From an uncultured Granulosicoccaceae bacterium (GTDB lineage: Bacteria; Pseudomonadota; Gammaproteobacteria; Granulosicoccales; Granulosicoccaceae): a DNA stretch of 64,000 nt. The translations under genes were made by a program, and so were the position numbers. The notes below the pieces were generated by a model that was given only the letters and a program-made list of their open reading frames with translations, did not search any database and was not told where the DNA came from. The stretch is taken from assembly GCA_937998875.1 (NCBI GenBank), contig CALLBO010000025.1, positions 1 to 64,000 on the forward strand, in the 5' to 3' direction. Positions 17,240 to 27,095 of the stretch are shown here, one piece after another. The first letter of the stretch is position 1, and each line of letters opens with the position of its first letter.

Positions 17240-17317
17240 CCGGTAGCCTTCTAGTTGACCGGTAGCATTCCAGTTGAACCGGCAGCGTTGCAGTTGACCG
17301 GTAGCGTTCCAGTTGAA
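17240..17317. repeat. four tandem 19-20-bp repeats in the intergenic region
   Basis: Four direct copies of a unit close to CCGGTAGCATTCCAGTTGAA lie at 17240-17258, 17259-17278, 17279-17297 and 17298-17317, with a few substitutions each. They sit between the PotD-like gene (start 17004, minus) and the GMC oxidoreductase (start 17517, plus). Rather than coding, they look like a minisatellite or an array of regulator-binding sites. The rest of 17005-17516 shows no gene. Confidence 0.75.
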
Positions 17318-17516
17318 AGGTTCGCGCTCAGTAGGAAATATTCCTACCGGATGTGTACCGGTCACTGTCAGCCATTATATTGATACAAGTTAACAGGGAT
17401 AGCACCATCCCACAGCTTTTTAGAGATGTTGCGTCGACAAAGCTGAAACCACAATTAACCCGATTGCATAATCGGATTTTTTGATAAATGCCGGTTGGAC
17501 GTTTACAGTGGAGCGC

Positions 17517-19217
17517 ATGGATACCTTTGACTACGTCATCATCGGCAGTGGTGCCGCCGGTGCCATTGTTGCCAACCGTTTGAGCAATGCGCTCAAAGAA
17601 TGCTCGATTTGTGTGCTTGAGGCTGGCCCTGCGATGTCGAACCTGTATTCCCGAATACCCGCCGCATTTTCAAAGAATCTTCAAAATAAGAATTTAATGT
17701 GGCAGTTCCAGTCTACTCCCACAGATCAACTTAACGGTCGATCAGTGTATTTACCCCAGGGTAAGCTGCAAGGTGGCTCAACATCGATCAACGGCCTGGT
17801 TTACAACCGCGGCCAGGCTGCAGACTACGACCATTGGCAATCACTCGGCAATGATGGCTGGGGGTATCGAGATGTGCTGCCGTACTTCAGGCGCTCTGAA
17901 AACCGGATCGCCACAGTAACAGTGCCAGATAATGATGCTGACTCTGGCACTGACGATACTGCCAATGACGATCCCGCCAAAGACGAGATTGAAGCCGAGT
18001 CATCTGGCTTGTCTCAATATCGCGGCAGCTACGGCCCGTTGCATGTGTCCGATCCGGACGTGCTGCATCCTGTTTGCGATGCGTTTATAGATACCGTTGC
18101 AGCGTATGGGGTGCCGATGCATAACGATTATAACGGCGCGTCGCAACGAGGGACTGGTTACTACCAGCGCACCATATTCAAAGGTAAGCGTGTCAGCACC
18201 GCTACAGCATTTATAGAACCGGTAAAAAATAATACTAACCTGACACTGCAATCCGAAGTGCAGGTCAAAAGAATCCTGTTTGAGAACAAGCGCGCAATAG
18301 GAGTTGAAACAGTTGGTGGTAGAAAGGTTTTTGCGAAGAGAGAGGTAATATGTAGTGCGGGTACTGTTAATACTACTCGAATCCTGCAGTTGTCCGGCAT
18401 CGGGCCAGGCTCGTTATTGCAGAACTTCGGTTTACCGGTTGTACATGAGCTGGCAGGTGTCGGTGAGAATTTTCAGGACCATTACTTCGTACGGGTTGCT
18501 GCACGAATGAAAACCGGCACCCCCTCGCTCAACCTGCAGTCACGTGGTTTAGGTCTGATTAAACAAGTGCTGCGGTGGCAATTAAGCAAACCAAGTATCC
18601 TTAGTTACAGTCCGTCGATCGCCTACGCGTTCCTGAACTCTTCAGATTTGAACGACGGGACACCCGACCTTCAGTTTGTGTTTACACCTGGCAGTTATAA
18701 ACCGGGAAAAGTCTATGTGCTTGATAATTTTGCGGCCGCAACCTGTGGGTTTACACAACAGCGACCTGAGAGTACCGGCTATATTCGTATCAGCGGTACC
18801 GATCCAAATGATGCACCAGTGGTCCAACCCAACTACCTTGAACACGAAACAGACCGCCTGACTGTGGTTAGGGGCCTGAAACTTTGCAGAACGTTTTTAC
18901 AGTCAGGTGATCTCGGTGACCTGTATGACACAGAAGAGGTGCCCGGTTCAGATGTACAGAGTGACGACCAGTTGTTGCAGTATGCACGCGAAACCGGGAA
19001 CACCGGCTACCACTTGTGCGGCACTTGTACCATGGGACCCCGGTCAAACCCAATGACAGTAGTGGGTCCGGATCTTAAAGTCCATGGGCTGGAAGGGCTC
19101 CGAGTAGTTGATGCTTCTGTGATGCCGCGAGTCACCTCGTCAAACACCTGTGCAGCATCTATGATGATCGGCGAAAAAGGGGCGGATATGATCATCGCTG
19201 ATTTTTCCACACGCTGA
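17517..19217 (+). CDS. GMC-family FAD oxidoreductase
   Basis: This flavoprotein of about 566 aa oxidises an alcohol or polyol by hydride transfer to FAD. I start at ATG 17517, right before the Rossmann motif (YVIIGSGAAGAIVANRL). Other GMC marks are LPQGKLQGGSTSINGLVYNRG, the second signature ICSAGTVNTTRILQLSGIG, the catalytic His in TGYHLCGTCTMG, and the C-terminal ASVMPRVTSSNTCAASMMIGE. An acidic insert (about residues 138-180, rich in Asp) is unusual and probably a surface loop. There is no signal peptide. It diverges from the PotD-like importer, so it may process the imported compound. Choline dehydrogenase-like enzymes are the nearest well-known relatives. Confidence 0.88.
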   Translation: MDTFDYVIIGSGAAGAIVANRLSNALKECSICVLEAGPAMSNLYSRIPAAFSKNLQNKNLMWQFQSTPTDQLNGRSVYLPQGKLQGGSTSINGLVYNRGQAADYDHWQSLGNDGWGYRDVLPYFRRSENRIATVTVPDNDADSGTDDTANDDPAKDEIEAESSGLSQYRGSYGPLHVSDPDVLHPVCDAFIDTVAAYGVPMHNDYNGASQRGTGYYQRTIFKGKRVSTATAFIEPVKNNTNLTLQSEVQVKRILFENKRAIGVETVGGRKVFAKREVICSAGTVNTTRILQLSGIGPGSLLQNFGLPVVHELAGVGENFQDHYFVRVAARMKTGTPSLNLQSRGLGLIKQVLRWQLSKPSILSYSPSIAYAFLNSSDLNDGTPDLQFVFTPGSYKPGKVYVLDNFAAATCGFTQQRPESTGYIRISGTDPNDAPVVQPNYLEHETDRLTVVRGLKLCRTFLQSGDLGDLYDTEEVPGSDVQSDDQLLQYARETGNTGYHLCGTCTMGPRSNPMTVVGPDLKVHGLEGLRVVDASVMPRVTSSNTCAASMMIGEKGADMIIADFSTR

Positions 19218-19579
19218 CACTAGAGCTGTTTGTTCGCAACCCAGGTTGTGCTCCTCTACCGCGTAAATCCAAAACAACGAAAGAGTGTGTCTTGGTGCGG
19301 CAATAACAGGTTTGTCAGCGAGACTAAATCAACACTTTTGTGTTTGCAGTTCGCAGACAGTACCTGAGCCCGCCATAAATTGGTATGGATTGTCAAAGAA
19401 AATGGCAGGCAGCGGCACATATACAAACAGATAAATAAAAACCCTTATAAAAACCTGGGCTGTGTAGCCCGTTCCATCGCATATATCTCTTCTAATGGGT
19501 ACCTTGTATTTTGTCTGGTTCGGCGAACCAACAACTGAGAGTTGCCGGCTCACCGAGTTAAGGGAAGGATTAGGCGGGA
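19218..19579. other. intergenic DNA between convergent genes
   Basis: The GMC gene (plus) and the S41-like gene (minus) converge here. The minus strand holds a 74-codon open frame with a hydrophobic stretch. It has no ribosome-binding site and I do not accept it. No clear terminator hairpin was found. Confidence 0.4.
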
Positions 19580-21028
19580 TTACATTGACAAAGCACTTTC
19601 CAATGCGGGATCTACTCCTGCGTCAATATCGGATAACCGGAATACAGGGACCTCAATCTCCGGTGTAAGCCCTACCCCTTCAAAGCTGACCCCTTGTGCA
19701 TCGAGATAGACCTCGTTGGAAAGTCCAACAAACCACCCATTGGGTAATGGCTTTTCAAGAATGTCTGACAATATGCCAGCGGTTCTCTCACCAATCAGGG
19801 TAACCTGTGGTAAGCGATGCATAGGAATAGCAAATATCTCTGCAGCACTTGCAGTATCCGCTCCGGTAATAACCGTTACCGGATTCAGGTAGGCACCTGT
19901 CGCAGGTGGCTCAAGCCAGGCCTGAACTGGTACAGATTGAAAATCCCGACTTCGTGCAGTCTTACTTAACGCCAGCTGGCGCTCGCTAACAAATCGCTGT
20001 GCGAAGTTCAGGCCTATCGCATCAAGGCCACCGCCATTAAAGCGAATGTCGATAATCAATCGTGACGTGTTGGCGAGATCAGCCATGGCAAGATTCATGG
20101 TTGAATCAGCGGCAGCGAGTTCCTCTGTCGCACTGGCATCAACTGAATCACCATCTGCATCCGTTACATACCCTGCCATGCCGGAAATAAACAGATAGCC
20201 GATGCTGCCGTTGTCGGCGGTGGCCCAGATTAAGGGTCCTTGCTCTGTGACCGAACCTTCATCCATTTTTGATACAATTATGTTTCTGAATTGATTGAAT
20301 ACATTGTCAACATAATCACCAGGGTCAGTGATTTCACTTTGCGCCCCAAAACCCTGCTCCAGTTCAACATTAGCGCCTCGCTCTACCGCAGGCGAATAGT
20401 CTTCATCATCACTGAATAAAAAGACGTGACCATCATCAATGGGCGACAAAAGATTGGCCAATAACTCAAACAACGCGTCATCATCCGTGGCTTCCCCAAC
20501 GTTTGGCAATTGGTTCTGGTATTGAGCAGCCCAGTCAACATTTCTTAAGCCAAAAAACGCATAGTATTCATCAAACGTCTGCCAGGTAAAATCAAACACG
20601 CCCTGTGCATCCCTGGCAACTGTCTGTTCACAACGCGCTGGTAAAGTATCCAGACGTTCAAGACGCCTTATAAATGCCTCTGCCGGTAGCGCCAAAGCCA
20701 GTTGATTACCTTGCAGGCTGTAGCTGGTTTGTGCGATCTCTTCTTCGGACAATCCAACCAGACCAGGGTCTGTAACGACTTCAAGGCAAGTGTTTTCCGT
20801 AATGGTATACCATGTGGTACGACTACCAGTGTATTCATAAACATTGCCGTAACCACGTTGCTCCCAAATCCCCTCAAGCTGCGCTAATGCGGCATCATCC
20901 AGTGTAGTCATGACTGGTTCGTCTGTAACCACTGCATTGCTTCCGTCACTCGAAGACGAGCAGCCGGCCAGCACTAAAACACTGGTCAAACAGGCCACCG
21001 ACAATGTTGCGTGTACTGAATATTTCAT
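19580..21028 (-). CDS. S41-peptidase-like lipoprotein
   Basis: This 482-aa lipoprotein has lipobox LVLAGC at Cys23, followed by a serine-rich linker, and should be anchored in the outer or inner membrane facing the periplasm. The C-terminal half has the tail-specific protease (S41) fold: SRLIIDIRFNGGGLDAIGLN, then VITGADTASAAEIFAIP with the nucleophile Ser in the usual place. The partner Lys normally found about 25 residues later (as in ..GEKTFGKG) is not there; the sequence reads IGERTAGILS, as in tricorn/IRBP-like variants. I see no PDZ domain. It starts as TAATG on the stop of the di-haem gene, so the two are coupled. Confidence 0.8.
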   Translation of the reverse strand: MKYSVHATLSVACLTSVLVLAGCSSSSDGSNAVVTDEPVMTTLDDAALAQLEGIWEQRGYGNVYEYTGSRTTWYTITENTCLEVVTDPGLVGLSEEEIAQTSYSLQGNQLALALPAEAFIRRLERLDTLPARCEQTVARDAQGVFDFTWQTFDEYYAFFGLRNVDWAAQYQNQLPNVGEATDDDALFELLANLLSPIDDGHVFLFSDDEDYSPAVERGANVELEQGFGAQSEITDPGDYVDNVFNQFRNIIVSKMDEGSVTEQGPLIWATADNGSIGYLFISGMAGYVTDADGDSVDASATEELAAADSTMNLAMADLANTSRLIIDIRFNGGGLDAIGLNFAQRFVSERQLALSKTARSRDFQSVPVQAWLEPPATGAYLNPVTVITGADTASAAEIFAIPMHRLPQVTLIGERTAGILSDILEKPLPNGWFVGLSNEVYLDAQGVSFEGVGLTPEIEVPVFRLSDIDAGVDPALESALSM

Positions 21029-23721
21029 TACTTTTCTCCTGTTTTCACGGCCACATCACCGCCATTAATTTGATCAATTCCCATGCGACGGCCGGACCCC
21101 GGCGGGACACACGTAAAAGTCATAGCGCCACCCGGCTGCATAGCCAGCTCTTTAATCTGTGCAACGCTATAAGATTCACCCTCTCTATCACTTTGAAAGG
21201 TATTGGTATCAGTCAGTAAAAATCCACGCTGTGCATTATCTACAACGCCTTTTGCGATCAGGTCGCACTCAGCGCGCGGTTGTGTTATCGCTGCTCTCTC
21301 CAGCAACAGATCAAGCCTTGCTGTGGTATCATTGCCGCTGTTGGACTTAAGTGTAATCTGCTGACCGACAATCGGTGCATGGTCACTATCCATCGCCATT
21401 ACAAACTCAACAACCTGCCGCCGTTTAAGTGCATTAGTTTGTGAATCCTGATCAAAGTTAAACACCGTGCCTTTAAAGAAATTATCGAGCGTATCCATAT
21501 TGCCATCATGCATAAAACCAAAGCCTTTTATCTGGTCTCCAAATTCTGTATCGCTACCTGAAAAACGACCACTGTTGCCAAACTTGCCTACCTTCTGATA
21601 CATGTTGCGTAAGTGCGGTACTTTGAACTCCTGAGAGATATCGTCACCCTCAACAGAGCTACCACCCGCGGTACCAAACTGCCCTTTTTCAGGATCAATA
21701 CTGTGGCAATCGTTGCAGGTAAATTGTTCACCCGTAGTGATATCCTGCATGTAGATTTGTTGACCCTGCGATTGAGACAGGGTTAATGAGTTATCCAATG
21801 CTCGTATTGGATTTGGTGGATACTGTATTTGCAACGCAAAATCTGCAAAGGCCGCCATTTCAGTATCGCTCAACAGAGAAGAGCGACCCAGCAACTGGGG
21901 GAATGCAATGTTGAACTCACGGAATGCAGCACGCTCAATGCTTTCACCCTCTTCGGCACTCGCTCCGGTACGATCTCCCCGCCAGTGCATAGGTCCCTGC
22001 TTTGCAAGGCCTCTGAGACTCTGTGTGGTCATGGGGCCCTTCAGCGGATGAAACGTTGCTGAGCCCTGCGGTGTAAGAGCAAGATTCACAAACCGATTCG
22101 GGTTTGGCACCACTTCTTCATCAGGATTACCAAGGTCCCACCCCAGACCATCTACATCAGCGAATACATGGCACGTGCTGCACGATGCATCTCCATGACT
22201 GGAGAGCTCGGTAGCGTTATATAAAAACGGACGCCCCGCTATTACCATTGCTGGCTCCGGGTTATACAAGGCTGTACTGGCAATCACAGCTTTAGCACTG
22301 GTATCTACCGTCGCAATACTGTTGTTAAAACGAGTCATTACATAGAGTCGACGTCGGGCCTCATCCAGCACTAACCCGGTGGGGCCACCAGCTCCCAGTG
22401 AGATCTGTGTTGTTTCAGAGACCTCAAAGCTATCGTTAGAAAGCTCAGAAGTATTATAAAACACTACTTTCTCTGACCCGAAACCCGCCACATACAATGT
22501 GCTGCCATCAGCTGTTACAGCCATACCGGTCGGTTGAGCGATAGCCTGACGGCGTTGCTCTTCAGTTGCACTTGCCTGTGAGTGATCGAGATGCTTGTTT
22601 AAGTTGACCGGCGTAACGTCATCATTGCTAATCACTGTAATTCTGTTTTGTGCGATGTTACCTCGCACCGTGGTGCCGCTGTTGCCTTCACCTTCAAATC
22701 GAATCAGATTATTAGCGTCCGTGTTACTAACATACACTGCACCGGTAACCGGATTTGTCACCATATTGAATAATGTGGTTCCCACACCGGAATACTGATT
22801 CACCACCGCAGGTTCATCAGTAGCACTGATAACAAATACGTCATGATCAGGCAGTGTGAATTTAACCAGGCTATCGTAGCTTGTATTATTCAGATCAGCA
22901 GCCTGCCCGTTGTCATCTCGCCAGTTGGTACCGTCAAACTGTAAAATTAATCCGGTATCCGGTTGGACTGACCCGTCACTACTTTGCACCGGGCCGGACT
23001 TTGCAATGCCGTTCTCGCCAACAGCGGTGGTCTGGTTGCCGGAATGCATTACCGCAGCATAAACTGATGCACCATCAGGACTAACTGCTAACGCTCTGGG
23101 TGTATCACCAAACATCGACAACACGGTAACTGGATCGCCGCCTATAGACTCCCCGGTGGCAGTTGCATCAAAAACCCAAACATCTGCACGGCCCACCGAC
23201 GGTGTGAATAACTGTGCGTCAATGGGTTGATCATCCGGACCATTCTGCCCCCGATGAGCGGTAGTGATGAACGCCAGAGATTTTTCGTTACCGGCAAATA
23301 CGATGTCACGTGGTTCATCACCCACTAATAAGGTATCAATCACGCGTGGTGGCTGCGCTGTCAGGTCAACGATGCTAATACTATCTGACAGATGGTTTAC
23401 CACCCAGGCTTGCGTGTTGCCATAAAGGGCTACGGCCACAGGCTCCATACCAACGGGCACAGAATATTCGGACTGTAATCCTCCATTGGTAATAGAGAAT
23501 ATATCCAAACTGCCATTCGGTGTATTTGTGGCAAACAGACGAGATCCATCGGCAGAAATAGCCAATGGTCTGACCTGCCCTGATTCAAACGTTGTGAATT
23601 CACCGTTAGCAGAGGCCGTGGGCTCTGCGGTATCAGAGCGCCCACTGTTTGATCCCGAGCCACCACAAGAAATCTGTGTAAGTGACAAACATACCGTCAG
23701 TAATGTGCTAGCTATCCGCAT
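21028..23721 (-). CDS. beta-propeller di-haem c-type cytochrome lipoprotein
   Basis: The product is 897 aa. The leader ends at ISC-GGSGS (Cys19), a probable lipoprotein site. Residues about 45-490 are a YVTN/SMP-30-like beta-propeller (blades such as RPLAISADGSRLFATN and GMAVTADGSTLYVAGF). Then come two c-type haem sites, CSTCH near residue 514 and CNDCH near 669, within a MauG/di-haem-peroxidase-like part (LRGLAKQGPMHWRGDR). Such propeller-cytochrome proteins are periplasmic electron-transfer or oxidase components; the substrate is unknown. It is the first gene of a two-gene operon with the S41-like lipoprotein. Confidence 0.82.
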   Translation of the reverse strand: MRIASTLLTVCLSLTQISCGGSGSNSGRSDTAEPTASANGEFTTFESGQVRPLAISADGSRLFATNTPNGSLDIFSITNGGLQSEYSVPVGMEPVAVALYGNTQAWVVNHLSDSISIVDLTAQPPRVIDTLLVGDEPRDIVFAGNEKSLAFITTAHRGQNGPDDQPIDAQLFTPSVGRADVWVFDATATGESIGGDPVTVLSMFGDTPRALAVSPDGASVYAAVMHSGNQTTAVGENGIAKSGPVQSSDGSVQPDTGLILQFDGTNWRDDNGQAADLNNTSYDSLVKFTLPDHDVFVISATDEPAVVNQYSGVGTTLFNMVTNPVTGAVYVSNTDANNLIRFEGEGNSGTTVRGNIAQNRITVISNDDVTPVNLNKHLDHSQASATEEQRRQAIAQPTGMAVTADGSTLYVAGFGSEKVVFYNTSELSNDSFEVSETTQISLGAGGPTGLVLDEARRRLYVMTRFNNSIATVDTSAKAVIASTALYNPEPAMVIAGRPFLYNATELSSHGDASCSTCHVFADVDGLGWDLGNPDEEVVPNPNRFVNLALTPQGSATFHPLKGPMTTQSLRGLAKQGPMHWRGDRTGASAEEGESIERAAFREFNIAFPQLLGRSSLLSDTEMAAFADFALQIQYPPNPIRALDNSLTLSQSQGQQIYMQDITTGEQFTCNDCHSIDPEKGQFGTAGGSSVEGDDISQEFKVPHLRNMYQKVGKFGNSGRFSGSDTEFGDQIKGFGFMHDGNMDTLDNFFKGTVFNFDQDSQTNALKRRQVVEFVMAMDSDHAPIVGQQITLKSNSGNDTTARLDLLLERAAITQPRAECDLIAKGVVDNAQRGFLLTDTNTFQSDREGESYSVAQIKELAMQPGGAMTFTCVPPGSGRRMGIDQINGGDVAVKTGEK

Positions 23722-24320
23722 GGTATCAATACCTTTGTGATGACACGCCTGAACCGCTGAAAACGGTCAAACCTCATAGGAGTAGAATGGTATATCTTCA
23801 GCCAATTCCAGGTGTAACAAAATGTACGCTTGTATATATTCGATTGCGATATTCCTGTCGAACCGCGCGCACGGAGTGTGAGCACCCATGTTCATCCACT
23901 TATACCGCAACTTTTGAAAATTGTTACCGGAATTAGCGATCACTGCTTTAGAACCAATCGGCTATTGAGGCCAACAAAAGCAGAGTCAGTCACTACATCA
24001 CTCGACTAATATCAGCCATTGGCAGTCGTGATCAATAGAGACGGTCGGGCGATTGAGCGGGGACGGTTTCGACTTGGGTCGGTGAGTCTTGCTAATCCGG
24101 CAGGTGGCAACTGACGGCTACGTTAGACAAATTACAAACGCGGAATGGTAAGCCGGGGGCAGATCATCTCCAAGCGCAAGTACCTTTGGTTGGATTAATC
24201 AAGCTATAGTACAAACGGCCATTTTTAAGACAGGATTGTCAAACTAACCAGACACTGTGTGGCTAAACTTATCCTTATCAGATTTGCATTCAGGGTGTTT
24301 CTCGCAAGAGAACGGGAAAT
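23722..24320. other. intergenic DNA upstream of the cytochrome operon
   Basis: About 600 bp with no credible gene on either strand. It must hold the promoter of the cytochrome/S41-like pair and the 3' end of the EAL-protein transcript. I found no strong palindrome, terminator or repeat. Confidence 0.4.
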
Positions 24321-26519
24321 CTATGCGGCAAGCCTTTGACCTTGATAGTCACTTGATAGATACCACTCGATAATTTCCTGTGCAGGAGCCGGTTTACAGA
24401 CCCCATAGCCTTGCACATAGTTGCAGCCGTATTGCTTTAACATGTCCAGCACAACCGCATCTTCAACACCTTCCGCAGTGACAACGCAGCCGAGGTTGTG
24501 GCCCAGTTCTATCATTGAGCGTAACAGCACCGCATCACGGTCCTCATTTTCGGTGTCCATAACGAAAGACCGATCTATCTTCAAGTTGCTCACGGGAAAA
24601 CGACGCAGATAAGTGAACGATGATAAACCTGTTCCAAAATCGTCGATGGCAATCGGTATATCGAGTTGTTGAAATTTTTCCATGGTTTGCAGTGCTTTTA
24701 CGGGATCCTCCATTACAGCATTTTCTGTTAGTTCGAGCTCGAGCAGACCCCGGTCAAAATCGCCTTCTTTAACAAGCTCTTCGATAAGGTGCGTCAAGGC
24801 TTCGCTGGATAGATTTACCGGAGAAAGGTTTATAGCGATAGGAATATGAAACCCCGCCTCCTTCCATAAACGTGACTGGGTTTCCGCGCTACGCAGAACC
24901 CACATAGTAAGTTTATCTATTAAACCGGATTTTTCCGCCCAACTAACGAATTCCATCGGTGAGACAAAGCCGTACGTCGGGTGAGTCCATCGAGCTAATG
25001 CTTCAACCCCGACAAATGTCCCGGCCTGAATGTCAACTTTGGGTTGATACACCAACGTTAACTCATCTTCCTCTATCGCGCTTCGTAAGCCGGCAAGTAA
25101 TGTTAACTGCCTTACGCTGTGAGAATCATTTGCTGCCTGATAGTAGGAAATTCTGGTGTTGTTCTTCTTTGCCTGAGACAGCGCAATATCAGCTAAGCGA
25201 ACCAGCTCCGGTCCAGTCTTCGAATCAAACGGAAAAAAGGACATACCAATTCTGGTTTGCATGTTTAGAGGTATATCGCCTAACTGCTTCTGTGCTTCAA
25301 TGCAATCCTGTATCTTGTTCGCCACGCGGCACGCGTTAGCCCGATCATGCTCACAAGGGCATATAACACAGAATACGTCGCTACTCATTCGAATAACACT
25401 ATAAAACTCTGAAGAAATACTTTTTAAACGATCGGCGACCTCAACTAAGAGTTGATCACCCAGCTCGTAACCGAGCGTGTCGTTTACATAACGAAATCTC
25501 ACCAGATCAACCAATATCACCGCAAAACCATTCTTCATGTCGTCGGTCTCTGCGATACGTTTATGAAGTACCTCGTCAAGCCCTATTCGATTCTGGAGTC
25601 CTGTTAGTGGGTCATGGGTACTGCGATATTGCAATTCGCGAGCAGCTTTGATGGTTTGCTTACTATATTTTTTTAGGCCGTATGTTACTCCCCAAATAGC
25701 GAGCCAAAGCACACTGAGACCAACAATTAGTAACTTCGGTACTAATAGTTTGGAAATTGACCCAGAATGACTATCTGACGTGATCATTACTGAGACCCAG
25801 GTATTATCGGAGACAGGTAACGACGACCGCAGCAATCCTTTGCCATTATGCATCAGCATGTCTCGCTCTATTTCACCAGTCGACAACTCACTGCCATCAA
25901 TAGACGCGAGAAACTCCTCTACCAACGCAGGATCTTTACCCAGAAGTTGAAAAGAACTATCAATTTTCTGACTGTTTCTATCGTGAAAAATAACCAGATC
26001 TACTTCTTTTGCCATCTCCGCATAAGATTCAAGTGTACTTGCTGTAGATAACCTACCTGGATCTCTGGAATTTTGTTTATGTAGCTCGATTGCGAGTAAG
26101 GCTGCAGCCTCACCACGCAATGAGTCCTCTGACATAGCCAAATCATGAGCGCCATGGAATAAAACTATTGAAAAGATTCCCAATACGATTACCACAATGG
26201 CCGCTGCGAACATCACAATTTTGTTTTGTATTTTTCTGATCACGGACATATCTCCATCGTCCGTTTCAGAGATTAACCTTTCTGACTCGACAGTAGATAT
26301 ATCACATACCGCGTAAGCCGGACACACACTGGCAGCCGAAGAGATAAGGTTTACTACACCGAAGATAACAAGCAGTAGATTTAGTAAAGGTACACCAATG
26401 ACATCCGACGCCAAAATACCAATCGCAATGCAGGTCAGTCCGAGGGCAATCCTGATCAGGCGATCAACTGAGCCCATGTTCCGGTACTTACCTAAAAACA
26501 TTTTTAACACCTGCATCAC
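24321..26519 (-). CDS. membrane DUF2892-GGDEF(degenerate)-EAL protein, predicted c-di-GMP phosphodiesterase
   Basis: The product is 732 aa. Residues about 10-75 are a DUF2892 membrane module (MGSVDRLIRIALGLTCIAIG ... CPAYAVCDIST). A transmembrane helix at about 98-118, a periplasmic sensor region and a second helix near 250-270 follow. Then comes a GGDEF fold (STHDPLTGLQNR, LVDLVRFRYVNDTLGYELGD) whose active site reads RMSSDVF instead of GGDEF, so cyclase activity is unlikely. The EAL domain keeps EALARW, LELTENAVMED, IDDFGTGLSSF, LKIDRSFV and TAEGVED, so it should hydrolyse cyclic di-GMP. Fusion of DUF2892, normally a stand-alone or rhodanese-linked module, to a signalling enzyme is unusual. 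Confidence 0.88.
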   Translation of the reverse strand: MMQVLKMFLGKYRNMGSVDRLIRIALGLTCIAIGILASDVIGVPLLNLLLVIFGVVNLISSAASVCPAYAVCDISTVESERLISETDDGDMSVIRKIQNKIVMFAAAIVVIVLGIFSIVLFHGAHDLAMSEDSLRGEAAALLAIELHKQNSRDPGRLSTASTLESYAEMAKEVDLVIFHDRNSQKIDSSFQLLGKDPALVEEFLASIDGSELSTGEIERDMLMHNGKGLLRSSLPVSDNTWVSVMITSDSHSGSISKLLVPKLLIVGLSVLWLAIWGVTYGLKKYSKQTIKAARELQYRSTHDPLTGLQNRIGLDEVLHKRIAETDDMKNGFAVILVDLVRFRYVNDTLGYELGDQLLVEVADRLKSISSEFYSVIRMSSDVFCVICPCEHDRANACRVANKIQDCIEAQKQLGDIPLNMQTRIGMSFFPFDSKTGPELVRLADIALSQAKKNNTRISYYQAANDSHSVRQLTLLAGLRSAIEEDELTLVYQPKVDIQAGTFVGVEALARWTHPTYGFVSPMEFVSWAEKSGLIDKLTMWVLRSAETQSRLWKEAGFHIPIAINLSPVNLSSEALTHLIEELVKEGDFDRGLLELELTENAVMEDPVKALQTMEKFQQLDIPIAIDDFGTGLSSFTYLRRFPVSNLKIDRSFVMDTENEDRDAVLLRSMIELGHNLGCVVTAEGVEDAVVLDMLKQYGCNYVQGYGVCKPAPAQEIIEWYLSSDYQGQRLAA

Positions 26520-27095
26520 TGTCTCTATTCAGGTAACGTCTAATGCCTGACTAATCAACTCATCAGGGCCTACACTGGAAAACAGCCTTCCAGTCAATCA
26601 CAATGAACTAAGGCTGGGTTGCCTATTCGTTTGCAAAGAGAGGGTTGGTTATGAGGATCAGCTGGTATTCCAATCACGACTGGCTTCCGGGCCTTTAAAT
26701 ATGAATTTCGCTGATTTCTCCCCTCCACATAATTAGCGACCGTCCATCAGGAAAATATATGCTGTAATATCTTCTATACGCGGTGATAAATATGAGGCCA
26801 CTGTATAATTTCATCGACTATGTATATGGGGCTATAAGGAGCATCAGAGAAGGTGGTCAATCGACATAGAGGAACAGTTCCATCTCCAATAGGAAGTGCT
26901 TCACGCTAAACATCGTGTTGTATATAAACAATGTGTACTGGGCGTACCGACGTAGGTGGCACCCTCACTTAACCGGTCGTGCCAACAAGATAGCGGTGGC
27001 TATTGCCACGAATAGCCCTACCCAAACATTCACCGAACTTAACGCCTGTGAACTGATAGGCAAACAGTCGTTGGCGTTTTTGCCAGGTCAAGCAA
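26520..27095. other. intergenic DNA downstream of the decarboxylase pseudogene
   Basis: No credible complete gene. On the minus strand a 41-codon open stretch (26965-27087) ends in a hydrophobic helix followed by ARPVK, like the tail of a membrane transporter. This could be a relic, but it is too short to call. Confidence 0.3.

Noticed and set aside
17126-17365. Minus-strand frame with repeated FNWNATGQL peptides
   Set aside because: The peptide repeat is a by-product of the 19-20-bp DNA repeats; there is no start signal, and the unit length is not always a multiple of three.
19329-19553. 74-codon minus-strand open frame with a hydrophobic stretch
   Set aside because: No ribosome-binding site, no similarity, and it lies between convergent genes; chance frame more likely.
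24040-24160. GC-rich stretch upstream of the EAL gene's 3' end as a structured RNA
   Set aside because: No consistent long pairing found by eye and no known riboswitch motif.
26965-27087. Possible C-terminal relic of a membrane transporter downstream of the decarboxylase
   Set aside because: Only about 40 codons with one hydrophobic helix; cannot be distinguished from chance.
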